Origin: Hymenochaete sp. R1
Taxonomy: Eukaryota; Basidiomycota; Agaricomycetes; Hymenochaetales; Hymenochaetaceae
Assembly (NCBI GenBank): GCA_019400425.1
Contig: JAFREE010000190.1
Location: 1 to 40,151 of the forward strand
DNA: 40,151 nt
Direction: 5' to 3'
The position numbers and the translations under genes were made by a program. Position 1 is the first letter of the stretch. Every line of letters starts with the position of its first letter. Under the pieces are notes generated by a model. The model did no database searches. It saw only the letters and a program-made list of their open reading frames with translations, and was not told the DNA's origin. Below, piece by piece: positions 1-7,834 of the stretch.

Positions 1-2504
1 GTTGAGAGAGCATCTTCTTCCTTTGTACACGGAATTAGAATGATCCCTTTGGATAAGTAATCCACAATGACGTATAGGGCCAAATATCCCTCAGAGTCCG
101 GTAATTGCATGATAAAATCCATGCTGATATTGGAGAATGGAAGCATCTCTTGATCCGGTCTGATAGGAAGAAGCAGAGGTGCTGTTGGATGCGTGTTAAC
201 CTTGTTTTGTTGACAAATGGCACACCTGTCCACGTAATTGCAAATGAATACTGCCATTCTAGGCCACCAATAGGTTCAATAGATCGCAAGATAGGTTCCA
301 TGTTGTCCCGGATGTCCTGCTGATTCAAGATCATGATATTGCCTAGTTATTTCACATCTGAGATCCAGGTTATCTGGTATGTATATTCGTCCTTTGTAGA
401 ACAGGATTCCATCATGAATATACCAGTCTCCTACTGATGATCTAAGAGGTGGTAGTTTTCCGTTTTTCAATGCTTCTACAGCCTGTACGAGGATTTCGTC
501 GTGTTGTCCCGTCATCCGCAATTTATCCATCAAGTCCTGATCCTGACTGCTTACTCCTATAGCAGATAGGAAAAGCCAGTCAGGTAGTAACGTCTCTGGG
601 TGATTCTCCTCATCATCTTCCATGTGGTCTGGTCGGCGTGACAATGCGTCTGCTTGTACCATCTGTGGTCCTGGAATATGTGTGATCTGGAAATCAAACA
701 TCGATAGGTATATTTGCCAGCGGGCCTGTCTCGGTGTCAGGACTTGGGGGTCCTTGAAATATACAAGATTCTTGTGGTCACATCGAATAAGCATATTATT
801 CCCCAAGAGGTAATGTTTCCACGTTTTGAAAGCTCTGACAATCGCTAGTAATTCCCAGTTGTAAATCTGGTAATTCTGTTCTGCTTTGTTAAACCTTTGG
901 GAGATAAATCCGCACGGTTTCAAGTCTCCATTGGTATCTTCTTGTATTAGTACGGCTCCTGTCGCATATTTGGATGCATCTGTTTCCAGTACAAATGGAC
1001 GACTAGAATCCGGGATTTGCAGAATTGGTTTTGAGAGGAATGCTTCCTTAAGCGTGTCAAAAGCCTTCTGACGGTCATTTTGCCATTCCCAAATGATGTT
1101 CTTGCGCGTCAGGTCTGTCAGAGGCCTGGAGATATCCGCATAATGAGCGATGAATTTCCTGTAAAAGTTGGCAAAGCCTAGGAACTTTTGGACGTCTTTG
1201 ACTTTTGCTGGTATCGGCCATCCAGAAATTCCTTCAAGTTTGATAGGGTCCATTTCGATTTTGCCAGCTGATAAAATCATTCCCAAATATGGAACAGATT
1301 CCACGCAGAATCTGCATTTGGATATTTTTGCGTGAAGTCCGTTTGCGTCCATAATTCGTATGACCTTGATCGTCCTCTGAATACATTCCTGTAAATCCTT
1401 TCCTCCAGTGATGATGTCATCCATGTAGACACTGCCCTCTTTCTTCCTTTTGACATCGCCATATATGTCATCCATGAAAGCCTGGAATGTTGCTGGAGAG
1501 TTGCATAATCCAAAGAACATTACTGTTGGTTGAAAGCTTCCCCGATGAGTTACAAACGCGGCTAGTTCTTGGTCTTCTTTGGTTGCCATACGAATGTTGT
1601 TGTATCCTGCTTTGACATCAATGGTAGTGAAGTATTTCCAGTCTTTGGTTACGTCCATGATTTCACCAATTCGAGGCAACGGATACGAGTTTTTCACCGT
1701 GTACGTGTTAAGCCGTCTATAATCCTGGCATAGTCGTCCTGTTCCATCCTTTTTGGCAACAAAGAACACTGGAGACGCTTGTGGGGATTCCGATGGTACA
1801 ATATAGCCTTTTGCCAAATTCTCGTCAATGAAGTCGTTCAGCATCTTTTCCTCTGGTGGAGACATAGGATAAACTTTAGCCTTCTTTTCGACGAATCCAG
1901 GTTTAAGCTTGATGCGATGATCATAGGATCTTGACGGTGGAAATGCTTTTGCCTTTTCTTCATCAAACACGTCCAGGTATGGATGAAGGTACTCAGGGAC
2001 CTGTTCCTTGAGTGCACGGTTGTCCTTCTGATAATGTGCCTGGGCCAGTTCAGTTGCCTTGTTCATTCGCCCCATGGCTGAGAGTTCGACTGTTCGTTCC
2101 TTCCAATTGATGATTGGGTTTTGTCGTGCCAACCATGGATGTCCTAGAATCATGTCGTAGTTCCCAAGTGCTGTGATCCAGAATGTTTCTTTAGATGTTT
2201 TCGAGCCGATATTGATGGGGATTGTTGCCTTTTCCGTGATAACGCCTGTTCGATTTAGAGTCCCATCTGCATTTTGGGCAGTGACTGTGCGTGCCATCTT
2301 TTCTTTAGGGATTCGATGTTCATCAACTAGTTTTTGGTTGATAAAAAGCCCTTCTGCTCCTGAGTCAATCAGGGCACTGGCTCCAACGTTTTTCGACCCT
2401 ACTGTAATTTCAACCGGAACAAAAATTCGTGATTCATCAGTTGATCTTGTAATTACAGCGGGTATCTCTGCGGCTACTCTCGTCGTTGGTCCGGGTAGCC
2501 TCAA
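1..2504 (-). pseudogene. pol: Ty3/gypsy Pol polyprotein (PR-RT-RH-IN), partial, with an internal stop
   Basis: The frame is open from about 2516 down to 279 (742 residues counted from 2504). Visible domains are a retropepsin-like protease with DSG near residue 47, reverse transcriptase with the YMDD box near residue 360 (about 1416-1427), RNase H with ETDAS near residue 506, and the integrase zinc-binding region beginning HDLESAGH near the end. A TGA at 276-278 interrupts the frame just before the WWP motif. The same frame then stays open to the window edge, showing the CxxC half of the HHCC finger and the start of the integrase core (MDFI). The stop falls where related integrases usually carry arginine, so a single CGA-to-TGA change is likely. 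Pol lies in the -1 frame relative to Gag; the apparent first codon at 2504 is TTG, so Pol is probably made by frameshifting rather than from its own start. Confidence 0.9.
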
Positions 2505-3685
2505 GCAAAATCCTTCTCACACTTCTCTTTCAGCTTCTTCTGTTCCTCCTCTGTTCCTTCCTTCATCAATGCCATAATCTGCGCAGCGCGCTTCCCAATA
2601 TCGTCACTCGGACCTGCCTCTGAGGCCCCTTGTACAGCAATCTGCCTCTGTCTGAAGGGATTGTTTGACTGCTTCTTGGGTTCGTCCTTCTTTTCAAAGG
2701 GTTTCTGGGTGCATTCCCGAACACGATGACCCTTCCGCCCGCAACGGAAGCACTTTCCTTCGCGCTGGTACTGTTCCCGCTCTTCAGGGGTCAGCCTCTT
2801 GTATGAGGATTGAATCGCGGCCATTTCGATGTTTCCATCGACGTCTTTGATGTAGCGCCGGTCCTGGCGTATGATCAGCCCTGTGTAGGGGTTCCTGGAT
2901 TGATTCGTTGCCCTCCAGCGAGCGTCTCGTTGCTGTACTGCTTTGCACATTTCATCAAACGTGTCTTTTTCGCCGTAGTCAACCATCCACTTCTTGATGC
3001 TGTTGATAAGTCCGTCTTTGTAGTGCAGCTTAAGCATCTCGTCGTCAGTGACTCCGGCCTGCTGAGCTAGGAGTTTGAAGCGTCCTGTGTACTGGTCCGC
3101 ATTTTCGGCATCTTTCATCTTGATCTGCACCAGCTGTTTGATAGCCTCTCCCTTTTCATCCGTTGTGACAAACTGGGATTCGAAGGTAGCTTTAAAGCTT
3201 TCAAAGGATGGCCACCTTCCTTGTGCCTTGTAACTACGCAGCTGGAGATCCGCAAAGTCTTGTACTGTCGGATTCTTGCTGGTCGTAAGTAACGACAGTG
3301 CATGTCCCACCATAGGTCGGTCAGATAGTGTCACCATAGTGACTGGATCGTATTCCTCATAGAGCTGAGGGTTCACATCGAATTCCAACTGTAGTCGCTG
3401 TAAAAATTTGCGCGCATTTGCAGGGTTTCCATCGAAAGGTTCTGCTTCCTTGATAGGAATCGTGATTCGTTTAGCTGGTTCTCTAGGTAGGGCTACATTG
3501 GCTGGTATGCTTGTGAGCCTCCTGATCTGCATCACCTGCTGTGGTGTCATTCCGAGTGTTTCTGCCAGTACTCGGTCATAGTCGCTTGGTTGTTCTGGGG
3601 CATGTATACTGGCAGCGACTCCTGCTGCAGGTACATTCGTCCCCTGTCCTTCAGGGTTCTGTGGGTTCTCGCTAGGCCCGGCCAT
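2501..3685 (-). CDS. gag: Ty3/gypsy Gag polyprotein with CCHC zinc knuckle
   Basis: A 394-residue ORF starts at an ATG (3685-3683) and ends in TGA (2501-2503). The middle has the helical retrotransposon-Gag character (Trp, Leu and charged residues around PSFESFKATFESQFV). A nucleic-acid-binding CCHC knuckle, CFRCGRKGHRVREC, lies at about residues 311-324. It is followed by a basic, Lys-rich C-terminus. Gag forms the virus-like particle and packages the element RNA. Its stop overlaps the Pol frame by a short stretch (see Pol), as in elements that use ribosomal frameshifting. No break is seen inside Gag itself. Confidence 0.92.
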   Translation of the reverse strand: MAGPSENPQNPEGQGTNVPAAGVAASIHAPEQPSDYDRVLAETLGMTPQQVMQIRRLTSIPANVALPREPAKRITIPIKEAEPFDGNPANARKFLQRLQLEFDVNPQLYEEYDPVTMVTLSDRPMVGHALSLLTTSKNPTVQDFADLQLRSYKAQGRWPSFESFKATFESQFVTTDEKGEAIKQLVQIKMKDAENADQYTGRFKLLAQQAGVTDDEMLKLHYKDGLINSIKKWMVDYGEKDTFDEMCKAVQQRDARWRATNQSRNPYTGLIIRQDRRYIKDVDGNIEMAAIQSSYKRLTPEEREQYQREGKCFRCGRKGHRVRECTQKPFEKKDEPKKQSNNPFRQRQIAVQGASEAGPSDDIGKRAAQIMALMKEGTEEEQKKLKEKCEKDFA

Positions 3686-3752
3686 GTTTCTTCTGTATCC
3701 TGTCTAGTATCGCGCTACCTGCCGATTTCAACTAGAGTGTCGATTCCCTTCT

Positions 3753-4223
3753 TGTAAGGTACTGAAAAGACTCAACGTTAATGAATAACGGAGTGCTTGT
3801 TCTAGAGCTTGACCTAATGTTATGGAACTTCGGTACAAGGCTTATCTAAGGCTTGCTGACTAAGCCTAATCGACACCTTTTATAGTTAAAGGTTATAACT
3901 TCAAAGTAGAGTTCAAAGAGTAAGAGTTCTTAAAGCCGAAGCTTTATCAGAGACCTTGTAACCAGATAGTTATTGAGAACTAAGAGGTCAAGCTGAGGTT
4001 CTAACACCGAAGCTTGCCCTCTATTTATACTACATGATGAGGCTGTGCAGGCTGTGCACGGACCATCTGACTAATACAAAAGAATGTTCCAGAAATGAGT
4101 CATGTGGAGTCGAATGACATCATCATGAGATGAAATATGAAACAACAATGGAAAACAAAAGAAGACGAGTCAACAAAAGAGAACAATAGAGAAAATTTGG
4201 GTTAGGGTTTTATTGTTGTAACA
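3753..4223 (-). repeat. 5' LTR of the Ty3/gypsy element (boundaries inferred)
   Basis: On the minus strand this begins TGTTACAAC at 4223 and ends CCTTACA at 3753, giving the usual TG...CA ends and a length of 471 bp. A good TATA box (GTATAAATAG, about 4021-4030 on the complementary strand) lies inside with the right polarity for transcription into Gag. The partner LTR is outside the window, so the ends cannot be confirmed by comparison. The 67 bp between 3753 and the Gag ATG would hold the primer-binding site; no convincing tRNA complement was recognised by eye. Confidence 0.6.
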
Positions 4224-4515
4224 GTGCCGAAGTAGGATTAGGCCCTACTGATGTCATTGCACCCAAGGCCTGAATTGCTGCCATTATCTGGCTCCGTTTC
4301 AATTCATTTTCTTACTAGCATGCTTCGTTATGTTGTTCATCTGTCATTGGATGGTCAGGATCGCATAGTAGAGAGCTGTCTGGGTTTATCATATTGCTTG
4401 GTTCTGAAGGAGGTTCTTGGTTCTGAGTTTCTTCTTCTGATTTGTTAGTGGCTGAGACAAATGTGTCTTCAGTACTATTATTCGAGGTATGTTCTGATTC
4501 TGATGCAAAAACCAA
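4224..4515 (-). pseudogene. Fragment of an older retroelement coding region interrupted by the gypsy insertion
   Basis: On the minus strand a frame rich in Ser, Glu and Asn is open from about 4515 to 4315 and ends in TAG TAA. After these two stops the same frame stays open up to the gypsy LTR boundary at 4224, with coding-like composition (ELKRSQIMAAIQALGAM). This resembles the acidic N-terminal part of a retrotransposon Gag but has no diagnostic domain. The simplest reading is a decayed Gag fragment whose remainder was displaced by the gypsy insertion. The identity is inference. Confidence 0.35.
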
Positions 4516-4595
4516 TCCGTTATCCTAAGGTTTGAAGACTGGAATTTTGAAAACCTAAATAAAGATTTGTTAGCTATTGATAAGATTTGACCTGG

Positions 4596-5194
4596 TGTTA
4601 GAGTCCAATCAAGACATGATCAGGAGTCTAACAAATTGAGGTCACGTGACAAAGATTCAAGAGGTCTGAACACAAGCTCCGGCTTGATGTGTCAGAGAGA
4701 TAGAGTTTAAGAAAAGGTGTTTTTTTAGGGACAGCCTTTAAGAAAGGAGACAAGACAATGTTATGGTTCAACACCATTCATATGCTTAGTTAAGCATACC
4801 TGATTACTTTATTTCTTTATTTGACATCTTGTTCTTTTTTGTTCTTTGACTTTCCATGCACATAATCATATGTGATCTGTGCACAGCATTAGTCAGTGTC
4901 TTACTAAGACACCTTTCTTATTTGTGCTTTTCTTCTCATATACTATATACACAGCCTCATAGATGAGTGACTTATATAAGGGCCCCATCTTGTAGCTCTT
5001 GTATACTAGATTTGACCTTTTATCCTCACTGGTCAATACACTCTTGTCTTTATTCTTTTGTCTTAGAGAACTATCCTTTGTGAACTCTGTCTGTTAGTCA
5101 CTTGGAGCTGGAGCTCTGGTGCTAATCTCTTGAACCATTGTCATGTGATCTTAATTAGTCAGACTCCTGACCATGTATTGATTGGACTCTAACA
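4596..5194 (+). repeat. 599-bp LTR-like or MITE-like element with long inverted ends
   Basis: The segment starts TGTTAGAGTCCAATC and ends GATTGGACTCTAACA, a perfect 15-bp inverted match. Similarity between the arms continues imperfectly for about 70 bp (roughly 4596-4670 against 5122-5194). The TG...CA ends and an internal TATA box on the plus strand (CTTATATAAG, 4971-4980) look like a solo LTR. However, inverted arms this long are unusual for an LTR and more like a foldback or MITE element. No target-site duplication was recognised in the flanks. Part of it (about 4928-5103) recurs at 5491-5668. Confidence 0.6.
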
Positions 5195-5490
5195 GTGCTA
5201 CAACTTAGAGAGAAGAAGAGAATTTGTAAAAAGAAGATAGGATTGTGGCTAAGGACTATAGTCAGAAAGAATAGACTATCTCTAAAACTGAGAAATTATA
5301 CATGAAGGGCTAGGCATATTTATACTAAGTAAGCAGAGGCACATGGACTATGTATTTAGGGTAGGCTTATTAGAGGGAAAAACAAGTGGGAGTGTGGTAG
5401 GGAGGTATAGAATAATTAGATAATATGGTAAAAAAAATAATAAAATAAAAAGGAGAATAAAAGGAGTGTGGAAATTCATAATAATATGTG
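5195..5490. other. AT-rich remnant, possibly part of an older minus-strand LTR
   Basis: There is no coding potential. On the minus strand it carries a TATA-like GTATAAATATG (about 5317-5327), followed by a pyrimidine-rich stretch towards 5195. This is the layout expected of U3-R of a decayed LTR. It lacks recognisable LTR ends, so this stays a weak suggestion. Confidence 0.25.
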
Positions 5491-5668
5491 TATTTCTTCT
5501 CATATACTATTACACAGCCTCGTAGACAAGTGACCTATATAAGGGCCTCATTTTGTAGCTCATGTACACTAGATTTGACCTTTTATCTTTATCAGTCAAT
5601 ATACTTATTTTCTGTCTACTATCTTAGATGACTATTTCTGAGTGGGATATCCTTTGCAAACTTAATCT
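5491..5668 (+). repeat. Truncated second copy of the internal part of the 599-bp element
   Basis: This aligns in the same orientation with about 4928-5103. Shared blocks include TTCTTCTCATATACTAT, ACACAGCCTC, TATATAAGGGCC, CTAGATTTGACCTTTTAT and TATCCTTTG, with scattered substitutions and a small insertion near 5635-5650. The inverted arms of the 599-bp element are missing. The Tc1-type transposon begins immediately after it. Confidence 0.7.
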
Positions 5669-5669
5669 A

Positions 5670-5910
5670 CAGTGCCTTAAAAAACCGTTGCAAGACATGT
5701 AAATTTTGACTTGCCACGCATATTGCTCGCTCAAATATTTTTATAAATTCGTCAAAATATTTATGTATATAGCCCTGTATCGTAGCTTTTGAATGGTATA
5801 AACTATTTATTGATAACTCCGAAAGTTGATGGAGCTATGACATTTCGAAGCTGTACATTCTATTGCAACAGTTTTTTGAGTCACCCCTCTACATACAAAC
5901 ATGTCATTAT
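5670..5910. repeat. Left terminal inverted repeat of the Tc1-type transposon
   Basis: This 241-bp arm pairs with 7048-7288 with only a few mismatches, for example GAGTCACCCCTC against GAGCCACCCCCC near 5878-5889. Its inner edge abuts the transposase stop codon (TAA, 5911-5913). Confidence 0.95.
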
Positions 5911-6942
5911 TTAGTAGCTAGTCCACAGCCCTTTTGCATCAACTACTGCTTGCATCCTCTCAGGCATACTCTCAGGCATACTCTCCACCAGTTTGCGACA
6001 TAGATCTACTGGAACCTTCTCCCATTCTGCCTGAATATGCTCCCACAGCTCGTTAACACCGGATGGTTGATCCTTGTACTCTGCAAGCTTCCTTTTCAGA
6101 TATGCCCACAGGTATTCAATAGGGTTAAGGTCTGGTGACTGTGCTGGCCAGGTTATGACTGTAAAAGAGTGCTCCTTGAAGAATTCTTGTGCCTCTGGAG
6201 CCCTATGACCAGATGCATTATCATGCTGGAAGTAGATCTTCTCTTCATCCACCCCAAATTCTTCTATGCTCTTTATGAGTTCATCCCTCAGGATGGCTGC
6301 ATAGAGCTTACCATCAATTCCATCATCTTTCCTGCACCCCTGACCCACTCCTGACCCCATCATACAACCCCAAAACATTACACTACCACCATCCTTACGC
6401 ATGCATTTAATAGGCTTGGTTTTACACTCATGTTCACCATGAACAATGATTGTATTGGTGCTGTCTGGTCCAAAGCGATTGATCTTGGTCTCATCAGAGA
6501 AGATAACGCCCATCCATTCTTCAACTGTCCATTTGAGGTGCTCTCGTGCAAAGTCAAGATGTGCCTGTTGATTGGCCTTGCTGATATCAGGTTTCTTCTG
6601 CTTCTTCATAACCTCCCAACCTTCATCCATAAGGGCATTTTGGACTGTCTGATCACAGAAGGACTTGTTGGTGACATCTGCAAGCCTGCATCGAACTTTG
6701 GGAGCTGTATTAGCCTGCTCAGTCTGGATGATACGTGATGCGTAGCACTTATCCTGGGGTGTAAGAATGGAAGGACGGCCCCCTTTGGACTTGGGAATGG
6801 TAGGAAGGTACTGAGATCGAATCCTGAATACTGTTGCATGATGAACACCAACTTCAGAAGCAATTTGGTGTGCACTAAGAGTGGTAGAGTTGAGTTTATG
6901 AAGAATAAGCTGTTGCTAAGACTCAAAGAGAGCTTTAGGCAT
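5911..6942 (-). pseudogene. Tc1-type (DD34E) transposase with a premature stop at codon 9
   Basis: The frame starts at ATG 6942-6940 and ends at TAA 5911-5913, 344 codons including the stop. Codon 9 is TAG (6918-6916); the rest is open. After the stop come an N-terminal helix-turn-helix (LSAHQIASEVGVHHATVFRI) and a second DNA-binding part. The catalytic triad follows: D in FSDET, D in QHDNA and E in NPIEYLW, with 34 residues between the second D and the E. Without the TAG the length would be normal for Tc1 transposases. The next in-frame ATG (6630) lies past the DNA-binding region, so this copy is probably inactive or needs read-through. A 12-bp tandem duplication encodes ESMPESMPE near the C-terminus (about 5960-5985). 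Confidence 0.9.
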
Positions 6943-7047
6943 GATGAGAAGTTGGGGGAATTTTGGACTTGCTCAGTTGGCTTCTTATATACATGCTATG
7001 ATGTCATACAGAATTTGGAGTCACTTTGATTTGTGGAGTATTGTGTC

Positions 7048-7288
7048 ATAATGACATGTTTGTATGTAGGGGGGTGGCTCAAAAAACTGTTGCAATAGAA
7101 TGTACAGCTTCGAAATGTCATAGCTCCATCAACTTTCGGAGTTATCAAAAAATAGTTTATACCGTTCAAAAGCTACGATACAGGGCTATATACATGAATA
7201 TTTTGACGAATTTATAAAAATATTTGAGTGAGCAATATGCGTGGCAAGTCAAAATTTACATGTCTTGCAACGGTTTTTTGAGGCACTG
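7048..7288. repeat. Right terminal inverted repeat of the Tc1-type transposon
   Basis: This is the complementary 241-bp arm. It starts ATAATGACATG at the inner edge and ends CGGTTTTTTGAGGCACTG at 7288. The transposase promoter should lie in or next to this arm, upstream of the ATG at 6942. Confidence 0.95.
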
Positions 7289-7329
7289 TATACTGAATAT
7301 AATTTAAATTATTTAAACATGTTCAATAT

Positions 7330-7410
7330 GGGCCCGTAGCTCAGTGGTAGAGCGTGTGATTCCAGTAAGGGACATCCACAAGGCCATCCGTTCAATCCGG
7401 GTCGGGCTCA
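7330..7410 (+). tRNA. tRNA-Trp(CCA): tRNA-Trp (anticodon CCA) with a ~9-nt intron
   Basis: The cloverleaf can be folded by eye. The acceptor GGGCCCG pairs with CGGGCTC, including one G-U pair, and has A as discriminator. The D-arm is GCTC-AGTGGTA-GAGC. The anticodon arm TGTGA/CCACA has CCA at 7362-7364 and an A-C mismatch at the top. The T-arm is ATCCG-TTCAATC-CGGGT. Nine extra bases (about 7366-7374) sit one base 3' of the anticodon, the canonical position for a nuclear tRNA intron. Removing them gives 72 nt, the normal mature length. Anticodon CCA reads UGG. The internal promoter boxes overlap the D and T arms. Confidence 0.92.
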
Positions 7411-7416
7411 AATGTC

Positions 7417-7428
7417 TTTTCTTTTTTT
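7417..7428 (+). terminator. RNA polymerase III terminator of tRNA-Trp
   Basis: Two T runs (TTTT at 7417-7420 and TTTTTTT at 7422-7428) begin six bases after the tRNA end, the usual Pol III stop signal. Confidence 0.8.
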
Positions 7429-7834
7429 CTTCTTTTAACTGGGCTCACCACAAAGTCTTCGACTCTTCGGCCGCACGAGTGAAGAAATATCCTTCTTAAT
7501 CACAACGGACTAAATAAGAACACTGTTTCTGCTTCCTCGGTACCTTGGCAGGGAAAGGAAGTGCGCAAATTTAGTCCTCGATCAGTCAGCATGAGTAAGT
7601 CGTTGTTCATTGGTTTGATATAATTGACGCAATATGGAAGTTTTTAAGACTCAACACGGTCGATTCTCGGACTGGAACACATAGTCAAAAATAGGACAGC
7701 TCCTTTAGATAAGGCTTATTCTGTCGCAAAGCACCTATCAGAAATCTTTCAACATAAAAGACAACGAGCCGCGATAGATTCAGCTTCCCAGAGTGTCGCT
7801 TCTGGCACCCCCACGTCGTACGACAATCCTAATC
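7429..7834. other. Intergenic region between tRNA-Trp and the protease gene
   Basis: No supported gene. It should contain the promoter and 5' leader of the aspartic protease; no convincing TATA box or repeat was seen. Confidence 0.5.

Larger units (their letters stand above)
1..4223 (-). mobile_element. Ty3/gypsy LTR retrotransposon, truncated at the left window edge
   Basis: Reading leftwards on the minus strand, the element has a 5' LTR (about 3753-4223), an untranslated leader, Gag with one CCHC zinc knuckle, and Pol with protease, reverse transcriptase, RNase H and the start of integrase. The domain order PR-RT-RH-IN places it in Ty3/gypsy. The rest of integrase, any chromodomain and the 3' LTR lie outside the window. 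An in-frame TGA in Pol (276-278) means this copy probably cannot make a full integrase, although the rest of the coding sequence is open. The outer flank (from 4224) looks like coding sequence of another retroelement, so this is probably a nested insertion. Confidence 0.93.
5670..7288 (-). mobile_element. Tc1/mariner-type DNA transposon with 241-bp terminal inverted repeats
   Basis: The element begins CAGTGCCTTAAAAAACCG at 5670 and ends with the complement at 7288. It is flanked by the TA dinucleotides expected of a Tc1/mariner target duplication (5668-5669 and 7289-7290). It contains one transposase gene on the minus strand, of the DD34E type. The inverted repeats are nearly identical over 241 bp, which suggests a fairly recent insertion, but the transposase carries an early stop codon. 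Total length is 1,619 bp. Confidence 0.95.

Noticed and set aside
4251..4448. Plus-strand ORF opposite the retroelement fragment
   Set aside because: It is an antisense shadow of the minus-strand coding-like frame, without features of its own.
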